From: Paenibacillus sp. FSL K6-1096
GTDB lineage: Bacteria > Bacillota > Bacilli > Paenibacillales > Paenibacillaceae
Direction: 5' to 3'
Length of the DNA: 64,000 bases
Assembly: GCF_037977055.1 (NCBI RefSeq)
Contig: NZ_CP150274.1
Location: forward strand, 6,138,001-6,202,000
Positions within the stretch are counted from its first letter, which is position 1. Every line of letters starts with the position of its first letter. Below, in pieces: positions 25,442 to 33,753 of this stretch. Position numbers and translations under genes: made by a program. The notes beneath the pieces are model-generated. The model searched no databases. It saw only the letters and a program-made list of their open reading frames with translations, and was not told the DNA's origin.

Positions 25442-26797
25442 CTATGCCTGCTCCGGCCGGAATCTGCGTTGGACTCTAACGAGCCGGGCCAACAGCAGGA
25501 TTGCACCTATGCCCAGGCCGGTAATAAGTCCGATCCAATAGCCGTAAGCGCCCAGACTGCTGTAAGTAGCGAGCAGATAGCCTACCGGCAGGCCGATCAC
25601 CCAATAAGCGATGAAGCAGATGACGAACGCCGGATTCACATCCTTGTAGCCCCGCAGCACACCTTGAGTCGGGGTAGCGATGGCATCGGAGATCTGGAAG
25701 AAGATCGCATAGATCAGGAAATGCTGGATCAGCGAGATGACCTCCGGCTCATCCGAGTACAGTCCGGCGACGTGGTTACCGGCAAACAGCAGCACCAGGG
25801 CTGTCAGCAGGGACAGGAATGCAGCCGTCCCGATTCCCATGATGCTGTACTGGCGGGCATCCTTCAGCCGGCCCGAGCCGCTCTCGAAGCCGACCAGAAT
25901 GGTCAGGCTCATGCAGATGCTCAGCGGGATCATGTACAGGGTGGAGGCGAAGTTAATAGCCGCCTGATGGGCAGCAATCGTTACCGTATCGAAGCGGCTC
26001 ATCAGCAGGGTTACAGCCGAGAATACCGCAGTCTCAAAAAAGATCGAGAAGCCGATCGGCACCCCGATTTTCAGCAGCTCCTTAATGCTTGATAGAGACA
26101 CTGCATAGAATCTGCGGAAGATTCTCAGGCTCTTGAAGGGCTCGGTGCGATAGATCAGGAGCAGGGCAATCAGGAAGATCACCCAGTAAGTGATGGCAGA
26201 AGCTACACCAGCACCCACTCCGCCCAGACGGGGGAAGCCGAAATTCCCGAAGATTAGCAGGTAGTTCAGCCCCACATTGACCGGCAGCGCAATCAGGGTG
26301 ATGAACATCGATACACGGGTCTGCCCCAGGGCATCAATACAGCTGCGGACGACGGTATAACCAAACAGCGGGATGATGCCAAAGGAGATAGCGCCCAGGA
26401 AATGCTTCGCGATATCGTGGACCGCAGGGTCCAGGCTCATGAAGTTCAGAACCGGCGAGATTGCGAAGCCCCCCAGCACCAGCACCAGCACAGAGACGAT
26501 CAGCGACAGCCAGATGCCCTGCATCACCTGGTTGGCTACCTCGTTGTCCCGTCTGCTGCCGATAAGATGGGAGACAATGGGGGTAATCCCCATGAGAATC
26601 CCGCTGAGACCGGTCTGGACAGGAATCCACAGGCTTGTGCCGATCGCGACACCGGCGAGGTCATTCGTGCCGAATTTGCCGGACATATTGGTATCGAAGA
26701 AGGTGATGGCGGACAGGGCGATCTGCGTAATCAGAATGGGAAGCAGGATATGCAGGAACTGCCCGGCCTTTTGTTTAATAGTAGAAGTCTGGTTCAT
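25442..26797 (-). CDS. MATE family multidrug/toxin efflux transporter
   Basis: 451 residues with twelve hydrophobic segments in two similar halves, the MATE fold. Marks: ITFFDTNMSGKFGTNDLAGV in the first bundle; MGITPIVSHLIGSRRDNEVA after TM2; and, in the second half, FFETAVFSAVTLLMSRFDT with the mirrored AAHQAAINFAS motif. These belong to the NorM-like branch, Na+ or H+ driven. ATG at 26797. It is convergent with cstR. Substrate unknown. Confidence 0.9.
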   Translation of the reverse strand: MNQTSTIKQKAGQFLHILLPILITQIALSAITFFDTNMSGKFGTNDLAGVAIGTSLWIPVQTGLSGILMGITPIVSHLIGSRRDNEVANQVMQGIWLSLIVSVLVLVLGGFAISPVLNFMSLDPAVHDIAKHFLGAISFGIIPLFGYTVVRSCIDALGQTRVSMFITLIALPVNVGLNYLLIFGNFGFPRLGGVGAGVASAITYWVIFLIALLLIYRTEPFKSLRIFRRFYAVSLSSIKELLKIGVPIGFSIFFETAVFSAVTLLMSRFDTVTIAAHQAAINFASTLYMIPLSICMSLTILVGFESGSGRLKDARQYSIMGIGTAAFLSLLTALVLLFAGNHVAGLYSDEPEVISLIQHFLIYAIFFQISDAIATPTQGVLRGYKDVNPAFVICFIAYWVIGLPVGYLLATYSSLGAYGYWIGLITGLGIGAILLLARLVRVQRRFRPEQA

Positions 26798-26866
26798 TGT
26801 GTTATTGCTCCGTTATAATTAATTTGGTAGATGTGTGGAACCTTCTGAAGAATTCCAGCAAAAGAA

Positions 26867-26882
26867 CCCGGCAGCTGCCGGG
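26867..26882 (-). terminator. Palindrome, probable terminator of the DUF4015 gene
   Basis: CCCGGC-AGCT-GCCGGG (26867-26882) with TTCTTTT following on the minus strand. The remaining bases of 26798-26934 hold no gene. Confidence 0.55.
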
Positions 26883-26934
26883 CTCAGTTGTATTGCCGAT
26901 GGATGCATCTGATGATTGCTGAGTGCGGTAAGGT

Positions 26935-28167
26935 TTATTGTTCGTACTTCACATCGGACGTATAGCGGTTATTGGCATTCCAGAGCAGGAACTCGTCAAT
27001 ATTCTGATCCTTTAAGGCCCGGATCTGATCTTCGACTTGCTTCTTGCCATACTTGATATAGTGGCCGCTGCCCAGCCAGCTTGCGGTGAAATCCTGAATC
27101 CAGGGACGGATCACCGGCTTGTAGCTGCCGAGCGGATCAAGCTTTTTGTGAGTATCGACCATTGAGCCCTTGATTGTCGCATACGGGTCCTTGTCCGGGT
27201 CCTTCACATCGAACCAGCCGGTGGAATAATGGCTCGGATAGACCATAGGGCTGATGACATCGACGTTCTTCGAGATCTTCACGAAGTCCTGGCCGATGCC
27301 TTCGGCAGCAGGCACTGAAGCAGCATAACCGAAGATATCAACAGATACCCGGACGCCAAGCGGTCCCAGCTCTTTACGGGCATATTTGACAAAGTCGGCG
27401 ATGATCTCCACGCGCGGTCTGTCGCTCTTCGTGTATTTGAGCTTGTCGGCACGCTTCTCGAAGCCTTCGGGGAAGCGCACGTAGTCGAACTGGATCTCCT
27501 TGAAGCCGAGCTTAACCGCCTCCTTGGCAATATCCACATTGTATTTCCAGACCGCTTCATTATAAGGATTCACGAAGCTGTCTCCGCCCTTGTTCGCCCA
27601 CACGGAGCCGTCGGCATTGACGAAGGACAATTCCTTGTTCTTCTTGGCCAGCACAGAATCCTTGAAGACAACGATGCGGGCAATCGGATAGACCTCATGC
27701 TCCTTCAGGCGGGTCATCAGCTTGTTGATGTCGCCAATGAACGGCTGGGGATGGCCCATGCGCTGCAGCTCAGGGTTATCCGTCTTATAAGTGATATATC
27801 CGGCGTCATCCTTGATGTCGATGACCATAGAGTTCAGCTCGGTCTTGTCGAGCAGGGCAAGCAGGTTCTCCATCCGGGCCCCCCCTGCGCTGTAGGCGGT
27901 GACGTAGATGCCTTTGACCTTGGGAGCATCCGGCTGCGGGTCAGTATGTAGCGCCGTGTCCGGTGCGGCACTTGGTGAAGGTGCAGGAGAGGCAACGCCT
28001 CCTCCATTCGGTGTTACTGCCGTTCCATCCGGATTCGTGGTGTGTTCTGCGACGATGGGGGGATTCGCGGCGTTCTGCAGGACGGCTGCAACATCTGCCT
28101 CATGTCCCTGGTTCGGAACACCGACGCCTCCCAGGGCCATCATCAGTAATGCCCAGGTGATATTCAT
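26935..28167 (-). CDS. Putative glycoside hydrolase (DUF4015, PF13200), exported
   Basis: About 410 residues. A hydrophobic N-terminus (MNITWALLMMALGGVGVP) acts as a signal sequence, followed by a Pro/Ala/Thr linker to about residue 90. The domain is a TIM barrel-like fold: VKGIYVTAYSAGG (about 95), SMVIDIKDDAGYITY (about 125), FKEIQFDYVRFPEG (about 225) with acidic residues at strand ends, VSVDIFGYAAS (about 275) and DVISPMVYPSHYS (about 305). Members are grouped with glycosidase families, but the substrate is not established. ATG 28167 has GGGAG about 11 bases before; the upstream in-frame start at 28194 is possible. It is transcribed alone. Confidence 0.85.
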   Translation of the reverse strand: MNITWALLMMALGGVGVPNQGHEADVAAVLQNAANPPIVAEHTTNPDGTAVTPNGGGVASPAPSPSAAPDTALHTDPQPDAPKVKGIYVTAYSAGGARMENLLALLDKTELNSMVIDIKDDAGYITYKTDNPELQRMGHPQPFIGDINKLMTRLKEHEVYPIARIVVFKDSVLAKKNKELSFVNADGSVWANKGGDSFVNPYNEAVWKYNVDIAKEAVKLGFKEIQFDYVRFPEGFEKRADKLKYTKSDRPRVEIIADFVKYARKELGPLGVRVSVDIFGYAASVPAAEGIGQDFVKISKNVDVISPMVYPSHYSTGWFDVKDPDKDPYATIKGSMVDTHKKLDPLGSYKPVIRPWIQDFTASWLGSGHYIKYGKKQVEDQIRALKDQNIDEFLLWNANNRYTSDVKYEQ

Positions 28168-28414
28168 GTTCTGATTCGCTCCCTTTATGTACATTCCCTA
28201 TAAAGTATAAAGTAACGGATGCACGCAAAAAGAACAGACTTGTAACAATACCCGTTATTTTTGACGTGTGAATTCCGCTCTTGTTGTTAATAAACGGGAA
28301 GTACAGATTTTGAACCGCAGATGTAAAAAGTAATGCCGCCCCGGAACGGCACATAAGGCCAACTCCCAGGCGGCAGCTATTACAACTTGCTCTTAAAGCA
28401 GCTTGCTCCAATAC
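28168..28414. other. Intergenic stretch without a gene
   Basis: About 250 bases between two minus-strand genes. A weak hairpin GCCG/CGGC near 28335-28352 with T-rich minus-strand flank may terminate the small gene upstream of it. Nothing else is recognisable. Confidence 0.4.
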
Positions 28415-28609
28415 TTAATGAAGATACGCAGAATTCTGGTGTTCGCAAATGCTGTAGTGGATGATATCCATGGCATCTGCAGGCTCCAAAATATTCAGGC
28501 CGTCACGCAGAACGATTACGGAATTGAGTTCGTCCTGCTTGAGAAACGGTATCATATCCGGATACCACTTCATGACGATTGCTGACAGTTTTACCGTTTC
28601 CATTTCCAC
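28415..28609 (-). CDS. Hypothetical protein, 64 residues
   Basis: Sequence begins MEMETVKLSAIVMKWYPDMI and ends SAYLH. Soluble, mixed alpha/beta appearance, with an acidic C-terminal half (ILEPADAMDIIHYSICEHQ). The GTG at 28609 has AAAGGAAAGGGTGA at good spacing; a GTG at 28618 lies within that site. Not recognised as a known family. It is isolated, with about 160-200 bases free on both sides. Confidence 0.6.
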   Translation of the reverse strand: MEMETVKLSAIVMKWYPDMIPFLKQDELNSVIVLRDGLNILEPADAMDIIHYSICEHQNSAYLH

Positions 28610-28777
28610 AAAAATCACCCTTTCCTTTTTCGAATCGAACTGAATGAGAATTCAGGGTCCACCCGGAAAAACGAAGTGCCTGGAAAAAAGAGGGTAAATC
28701 ACAATCTTCATGAAATTGTTGAGGTCCTGCGTATTAATAATATACCACAAATTTGATCATTTAGCATTTCTGACAGC

Positions 28778-29605
28778 TTATCTTTTGCGGAATGAGCCCA
28801 TAACCCCTACGGTTTCAACAATATTTACAAAAGCCTGCGGGTCGCTTGTCTTGATGATGCGCTTCAGCTCGGCCAGCTCGTAACGTGTGGTTACAGTCAT
28901 TAGCATGTCCCGTTCTACGTGAGAATAAGCGCCTTCGGTCTTGAATTTGGTCACGCCGCGCTGAAGCCCCAGCAATTGCTGCAGCAGTTCATCTGTCTTG
29001 TTGGTGATGATATAGACGGTGACCTTGATGTGGCTGATATGAATCAGGTCCACAACCTTGCCGGTGACGTAAATGGAGACCATCGAGGCCAGTGCGAGGT
29101 TCCAATTTTTATCAAAGTAAGCCGCCGCCAGAATGACCAGCCCGTTGAGGCCGACCAGCACATTGCCGACCGGGAAATCGCGGTAGCGCGTGATAATGGA
29201 GCCCAGAATATCGAATCCGCCGGATGACCCGCCTACACGGAAGGATACACCCGCGCCAACGCCGACCAGTACGCCCCCGAAGACGGAGGCCAGCAGCATA
29301 TCTGAGGCCACTTGTTTGACCGGGACTACGGTCATCAGCCAGGTGGTGGCTCCGACAGAGACCATACTGAAAATAATAAATCTGCGGCCAAGCTGGAACC
29401 AGCCGGCAACCAGCAGCGGCACATTGAAGAGCAGGTACAGCAGACTGATGTTGAAGGGAGTGAAGTAACCGACCAGCATGGCCAGACCGGATACGCCTCC
29501 GCTTAACAGTCTGTGGGGGATCAGGAACAGGTTGAAGCCGCACGCAATCATTGCTGATCCGAACAGCACGGCCAGGACGCTCCCGAATAATCTTAATTTC
29601 ACCAA
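28778..29605 (-). CDS. YitT family membrane protein (DUF161/DUF2179)
   Basis: 275 residues. Five or so membrane segments in the first 190 residues (YitT_membrane domain; FNLFLIPHRLLSGGVSGLAM near 25, RVGGSSGGFDILGSI near 123, TGKVVDLI near 180). A cytoplasmic DUF2179 domain follows at about 195-275 (VYIITNKTDELLQQLL, EGAYSHVERDMLMTVVT-type segment, IVETVGVMGSFRKR). Function not established. The start is TTG 29605 or the adjacent GTG 29602; AGAGGTGA lies six or nine bases upstream. It is divergent from the helicase gene. Confidence 0.9.
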   Translation of the reverse strand: MVKLRLFGSVLAVLFGSAMIACGFNLFLIPHRLLSGGVSGLAMLVGYFTPFNISLLYLLFNVPLLVAGWFQLGRRFIIFSMVSVGATTWLMTVVPVKQVASDMLLASVFGGVLVGVGAGVSFRVGGSSGGFDILGSIITRYRDFPVGNVLVGLNGLVILAAAYFDKNWNLALASMVSIYVTGKVVDLIHISHIKVTVYIITNKTDELLQQLLGLQRGVTKFKTEGAYSHVERDMLMTVTTRYELAELKRIIKTSDPQAFVNIVETVGVMGSFRKR

Positions 29606-29697
29606 GCAAATTCACCTCTGATTGTATTGTAAGTGTTGTGGTTAAATGTAAGTAATGAAAGTAAGGAATACACTGGTATTCCCAATGAGGTTTGTGA

Positions 29698-29941
29698 TAT
29701 AATGTATAGGATATTCTTGAGTAGGACGTTACAATGGTATTTTTGCATTGCTTAGAATGCGAAGCTACAATTGTCAGGTGCATGTAGCGGCCTGATCATA
29801 GGGCATATTTTGTGTCCCCATACGCGACTAAACCATGCAGGAAATACGGCATGATTGGACAGCCTATAAATGTGTTTACCGCTACTTAAGAATACAGACA
29901 AGCATGTGGAATGTCCACTGTATAGAAGGAGCATGAATAAT
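29698..29941 (+). promoter_or_regulatory. Extended -10 promoter and long 5' leader of the DEAD-box helicase
   Basis: TGATATAAT with TATAAT at 29698-29703 and a TG one base before; only a weak -35. It would give a leader of about 230 bases before the coding start, containing small hairpins (for example GCATT-GCTTAG-AATGC near 29754). Long leaders on cold-shock RNA helicase genes are often regulatory; here that is inference only. Confidence 0.5.
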
Positions 29942-31606
29942 TTGAAAACATTCGCAGAATTCGGCTTGGAGCCAAAGGTGCTTCAGGCAATTACAGAGCT
30001 AGGATTTGAGGAGGCAACACCAATCCAGGAGCAGGCAATCCCGCTTGCGCTGACCGGATCAGACCTGATCGGACAGGCACAGACGGGAACAGGTAAGACT
30101 GCAGCCTTCGGGATTCCCCTCATCTCCAAGATCACACGGGAAGAGGATAAGATCCTTGCATTGGTTATGACACCGACACGCGAGCTGGCCATTCAGGTGG
30201 CTGAGGAAATCGGCAAGCTGACCCGCTTCAAGGGACTCCGTTCACTGGCAATCTACGGCGGGCAGGATATCGGCCGCCAAATCCGCGGACTTAAGAAGAA
30301 ACCTCAGATCATTATTGGTACTCCGGGACGTCTCCTGGACCACATCAACCGCAAGACCATCCGCCTGGATGATGTTCAGACCGTTGTACTTGACGAAGCT
30401 GATGAAATGCTTGACATGGGCTTCATGGAGGATATCCAGACCATCCTCAAGCTTGTACCTGAAGAACGTCAGACCATGCTCTTCTCGGCTACAATGCCTC
30501 CTAACATTCAACGCCTTGCCCAGCAGTTCCTGAAGAACCCGCAGCATGTATCCGTTATTCCTAAGCAGATCAGCGCACCGCTGATTGATCAGGCTTATAT
30601 CGAAGTTCCTGAGCGCCAGAAGTTCGAAGCGCTGAGCCGCCTGATTGACATGGAATCTCCAGATCTGGCTATCGTCTTCGGCCGCACCAAGCGCCGGGTA
30701 GACGAGCTGTCCGAAGGCTTGCAGAAGCGCGGATATTCCGCAGACGGCCTGCACGGTGACCTGTCGCAGAACCAGCGCGATGCTGTAATGCGCAAATTCC
30801 GTGACGGCAGCATCGATGTATTGGTAGCTACAGACGTAGCGGCACGCGGTCTGGACGTATCCGGCGTGACGCATGTTATCAACTTCGACCTTCCGCAGGA
30901 CCCTGAGAGCTATGTACACCGTATCGGCCGTACCGGCCGCGCCGGTAAGGAAGGAACCGCATGGTCCTTCGTGACTCCGCGCGAGATCGATCATCTGCAC
31001 CTGATCGAACGTGTAACACGGCACCGTATTACCCGCAAACCGCTTCCTACGATGGCTGAGGCCATTGAAGGCAAGCAGCGCATTACGGCTGAACGCCTGC
31101 TGGCTATGGTTGAAGCCGGCGAGCTGAACGAATACAAAGGGATTTCCATTCAATTGCTGGAGCAGTACGACTCCGTACAGCTGCTGTCTGCTGCGATGAA
31201 GCTGCTTACCGGCGATAACAAGGATACACAGGTTGAACTGACACCGGAAGATCCGATCCGTGCTAAACGCCGTGGCGGCAAGTACGACATCCGCAGCGGA
31301 CGCAAGCCTAACGGCGGCTATGGCGGCAACCGTTCAGGTTCCGGCTACGGCGGCGGATACAAGGGGAACCGTGATAATGCCGGCGGCGGCTACCGCGGTA
31401 ACCGTGACAATGCAAGCGGCGGCGGAAGCACCCGCGGCGGCTACAGCAGCGGCTATGGCGGCAGCGGCAGCAGCTACAGCGGCGGAAGCAGCTATGGCGG
31501 CGGCTACAAGGGCAACCGTGACGGGGGCAGCCGCAATTCCGAAGGCAGACCTTCTTCTCGTCCAGCAACAAGCACACGTCCTGCCAAGCAGGATTATGAT
31601 GCATAA
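29942..31606 (+). CDS. DEAD-box ATP-dependent RNA helicase (CshA-like)
   Basis: About 554 residues. Q motif with FAEFGLEPKVLQAITELGFE, motif I AQTGTGKTAAF (about 48), Ia PTRELAIQ, Ib TPGRLLDH, II DEADEMLDMG (about 150), III SATMP, IV VFGRTK, V ATDVAARGLD (about 298), VI HRIGRTGRAG (about 330). From about residue 440 comes a disordered Gly/Arg/Tyr/Asn tail with repeats such as GGGYRGNRDN and YGGG, which binds RNA nonspecifically. CshA family members act in ribosome assembly, cold adaptation and the RNA degradosome. GGAG at 29928-29931 is ten bases before TTG 29942 but one base before ATG 29933; I favour the TTG. Terminator at 31626. Confidence 0.94.
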   Translation: MKTFAEFGLEPKVLQAITELGFEEATPIQEQAIPLALTGSDLIGQAQTGTGKTAAFGIPLISKITREEDKILALVMTPTRELAIQVAEEIGKLTRFKGLRSLAIYGGQDIGRQIRGLKKKPQIIIGTPGRLLDHINRKTIRLDDVQTVVLDEADEMLDMGFMEDIQTILKLVPEERQTMLFSATMPPNIQRLAQQFLKNPQHVSVIPKQISAPLIDQAYIEVPERQKFEALSRLIDMESPDLAIVFGRTKRRVDELSEGLQKRGYSADGLHGDLSQNQRDAVMRKFRDGSIDVLVATDVAARGLDVSGVTHVINFDLPQDPESYVHRIGRTGRAGKEGTAWSFVTPREIDHLHLIERVTRHRITRKPLPTMAEAIEGKQRITAERLLAMVEAGELNEYKGISIQLLEQYDSVQLLSAAMKLLTGDNKDTQVELTPEDPIRAKRRGGKYDIRSGRKPNGGYGGNRSGSGYGGGYKGNRDNAGGGYRGNRDNASGGGSTRGGYSSGYGGSGSSYSGGSSYGGGYKGNRDGGSRNSEGRPSSRPATSTRPAKQDYDA

Positions 31607-31625
31607 GCCTATCTCATGACACCCT

Positions 31626-31669
31626 GAAGAAGACGAGCAGCCGTTAACGGTTGCCGTCTTCTTCTTTTT
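31626..31669 (+). terminator. Terminator of the helicase gene
   Basis: GAAGAAGACG (31626-31635) and CGTCTTCTTC (31655-31664), then a T-run. Symmetrical enough to serve the minus-strand micropeptide gene as well. Confidence 0.88.
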
Positions 31670-31683
31670 GTGTCGCAATTCAC

Positions 31684-31782
31684 TTAGATGATGAAGGTAC
31701 GGGTGATGATGACCAGCAGAATGAAGAGAACGAGAATCGTGCCAGTAGAAGTCCAGGGAGTGCAGCAGCCAGGTGCGGACAT
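31684..31782 (-). CDS. YjcZ-type sporulation-associated micropeptide, 32 residues
   Basis: Read by hand on the minus strand. An N-terminal short segment MSAPGCCTPWTSTG is followed by one hydrophobic helix TILVLFILLVIITRTFII. Perfect AAAGGAGG upstream of the ATG at 31782. The pattern (Gly/Cys-rich head, then a single helix ILVLFILLVII) is that of the YjcZ/SscA-like small spore proteins of Bacillales. A paralogue lies at 53997-54086. Confidence 0.75.
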   Translation of the reverse strand: MSAPGCCTPWTSTGTILVLFILLVIITRTFII

Positions 31783-31962
31783 GAGGTCAACCTCCTTTGT
31801 GCTTTGGTAAGTAGTTGTGGTTACAATCCTAATATATGGACGGATAACGGAGCTTGCGTAGACACTAACCTAGAAGCTGTAAACTTGGGCGCTGGAAAAG
31901 TCCGGACCAAACAGGTATAGTTAAGATATGCATAATGCACCAGATAGACAGGAGGAAGGGAA

Positions 31963-32826
31963 TTGGAGTTTAAAGGAGCAATGGGCGGTTTATACCGCAT
32001 CACAGAATGGATCTCACGCATCGCCTTCAGCAATATTTTGTGGGCGCTGTGTTCGATTCCGTTCCTGTTCGCGGGAATTTTGAAGATTATTATGCTGGGG
32101 TCTGAGGTAGGCGGTGCGAACGAGCAGATTATGCTGAACTGGATCCTTGGCGTATTCGCACCCTTCACGGTATTTCCCGCAACATCGGCACTATTTACCG
32201 TAGTCCGCAAATGGGTAATGGGCAATACGGATGTAAGCACATTCCGCACTTTTTTTCAGGGGTACAAAGAGAATTATCTCAAAAGCATGATAGGAGGGCT
32301 GATCTACACCCTGCTATTTGTCGTTATGTACGTTGATGTGACCGTATACATGACACAAATGCCCAATTTCAAAATCGTCGGCATCCTGATGCTTGTGCTG
32401 ATGATTATTCTGTTTGTGTCCATGTTTAATTTCTTCTCCATTGTGGTTCATTACCAGATGACCTTCAAGGAAGTGATGACCAATTCCATTCTGCTCACTA
32501 TTGCCCGGCCGATCCGTGTGTTCTCCACATTAATCGGGGCAGGTGTGCTTCTCTATATCGGTCTGCGGTACCCGGTGCTCTACGTGCTGTGTATTCCTAC
32601 GCTGATTGCGATGCTCGCGTTCTTCAACTTCTTCGCAACGTATAATAAGCTGCAGCTCCAGGTGGAGAAGAAGAAGCTGGCGGAGGAGCAGGCAGCTCTT
32701 GAAGCGGCTGAGCAGGAAGATGATGACTACGATGATGACGATTATGATGACGACGATGAGGAAGAAGACGAGAAAAAGAAGGTTAATCTGGACAAGCAAG
32801 AGGATACAGACCCGAAACGCTTTTAA
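31963..32826 (+). CDS. YesL family membrane protein (DUF624) with acidic tail
   Basis: 287 residues. Five or six membrane segments in residues 20-235. The N-terminal MEFKGAMGGLYRITEWISRI is the typical DUF624 start. From residue about 245 the protein is strongly acidic (a run EQEDDDYDDDDYDDDDEEEDE), then a basic end KKKVNLDKQ. YesL genes often accompany ABC sugar transporters of carbohydrate operons; none is here. The start is TTG 31963, seven bases after AGGAGG; the ATG at 31981 is too close to its AAAGGAG. Confidence 0.85.
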   Translation: MEFKGAMGGLYRITEWISRIAFSNILWALCSIPFLFAGILKIIMLGSEVGGANEQIMLNWILGVFAPFTVFPATSALFTVVRKWVMGNTDVSTFRTFFQGYKENYLKSMIGGLIYTLLFVVMYVDVTVYMTQMPNFKIVGILMLVLMIILFVSMFNFFSIVVHYQMTFKEVMTNSILLTIARPIRVFSTLIGAGVLLYIGLRYPVLYVLCIPTLIAMLAFFNFFATYNKLQLQVEKKKLAEEQAALEAAEQEDDDYDDDDYDDDDEEEDEKKKVNLDKQEDTDPKRF

Positions 32827-32896
32827 CAATGCCATTACAGTTGGCAGCTAAGTGAACACGAATTAGAACTCCAGTATGAATTAAAGCGTATACAGG

Positions 32897-32925
32897 TTTA
32901 CTTTTTCGTCAAAACGCAATATAAT
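32897..32925 (+). promoter_or_regulatory. Promoter of the 6S-like RNA
   Basis: TTTACT (32897-32902), 17-base spacer, perfect TATAAT (32920-32925). Predicted start of transcription is about 32932, exactly at the 5' strand of the RNA's closing stem. Confidence 0.65.
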
Positions 32926-32931
32926 GTTAAT

Positions 32932-33180
32932 AAATCCTGCGATGTACGTTATGGTTGCTCGTTGTTTTGAACCAATGATAATGTCTTGGGAGATCTACAT
33001 GAAGCGCAGCTGAACAGCCCTGTCTATACGACTTGGGGAATTCAAAAACGACTTCTGCGGTCACCCACCTGCTCTAGCAGGTTCAGAAGACACTGCAGCC
33101 GGACGGCATAGGCGGGTTTTCCAATGTTATCGACAAGGCACCCTGTATACTGCTTAGCGGCAGGCACAGGGTGCCTTTTT
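32932..33180 (+). ncRNA. Structured small RNA, candidate 6S RNA
   Basis: About 190 bases (32932-33120) that fold end to end, plus a terminator. AAATCCTGC (32932-32940) pairs with GCGGGTTTT (33112-33120) with one mismatch. GGTTGC (32953-32958) pairs with GCAGCC (33095-33100). GTTGTTTTGAA (32961-32971) pairs with TTCAAAAACGAC (33041-33052) with one bulge. On the 3' side there is a separate hairpin TTCTG...CAGAA with inner ACCTGC-TCTA-GCAGGT (33068-33083). Length, rod shape, own promoter and side hairpin at a central opening fit Bacillota 6S RNA, which sequesters sigma-A polymerase. No conserved protein frame crosses it. Family assignment is by shape, not by a covariance search. Confidence 0.5.
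33135..33180 (+). terminator. Terminator after the 6S-like RNA
   Basis: AAGGCACCCTGT (33135-33146) and ACAGGGTGCCTT (33166-33177), a perfect 12-bp stem, followed by T. Confidence 0.9.
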
Positions 33181-33297
33181 GAATAGAGCCTCAAATTGAG
33201 TAATTGCCCGGTGAAAGTGAGCAATGCCCTTTTGTTCCGGGGACAAGAGTGTTACACTTAAGGTAGTGAACTTGGGATTTGAAGAGGGGGAAGAATT

Positions 33298-33687
33298 TTG
33301 TCGTTGAAAAGAACCTTGGTCGGTTTATTCCGCAGCCATGACGGGACAAGCGACCGCGCAAAAGATCCGGCACTGAAAACGCGTTACTACAGCCTTTCCA
33401 AAGACAAGGCGTGGGATGAAGTTTCCGCAACGCTGAAGAAGATTCCTGGGTACAAGGTCTTACACGAAGTGCAGTCTGTGGGAGAGATCACCCTGGAGAA
33501 ACGGACCGGACTTGGGCGGACGCTGGATATTACAGTATCCGTGCTGAGCACCACGCCTGTACGCTGTGCCGTAGACATATATTCAGCATCCAGAGGCTCG
33601 CTTGGCGACCTGGGCGCTAATTACCGCGTCATTCAGCGTTTATATCAGTCCCTGGACAAGAAACTCGGCAAATATAAGGTGGATTAG
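33298..33687 (+). CDS. DUF1499-like protein
   Basis: 129 residues, soluble, no signal. DPALKTRYYSLSKDKAWDEV (about 21-40), SVGEITLEKRTGLGRT, and the family-like SASRGSLGDLGANYRVI near residue 98 resemble DUF1499 proteins, whose biochemical role is unknown. The start is TTG 33298, seven bases after GAGGGGG. It ends at a hairpin terminator at 33694-33729 shared with tpx. Confidence 0.75.
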   Translation: MSLKRTLVGLFRSHDGTSDRAKDPALKTRYYSLSKDKAWDEVSATLKKIPGYKVLHEVQSVGEITLEKRTGLGRTLDITVSVLSTTPVRCAVDIYSASRGSLGDLGANYRVIQRLYQSLDKKLGKYKVD

Positions 33688-33693
33688 ACATAC

Positions 33694-33729
33694 AAAAAGC
33701 GGAGAAGGATGACCTTCTGCCGCTTTTTT
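33694..33729. terminator. Bidirectional terminator
   Basis: AAAAAGCGG...CCGCTTTTTT with inner GAAGG/CCTTC pairing, between the DUF1499-like gene and the convergent tpx. Confidence 0.88.
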
Positions 33730-33753
33730 CAAAATATAAGCCGGGATAATACC

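Noticed and set aside
31260..31619. Ala/Thr-rich frame overlapping the helicase tail, and antisense Arg/Cys/His-rich frames
   Set aside because: Shadows of the GGC-rich coding repeats of the helicase C-terminus; no independent start signals.
33042..33224. Minus-strand frame of 60 codons across the 6S-like RNA and its terminator
   Set aside because: It crosses a perfect terminator stem and a highly paired RNA, has no ribosome binding site and no protein-like pattern.
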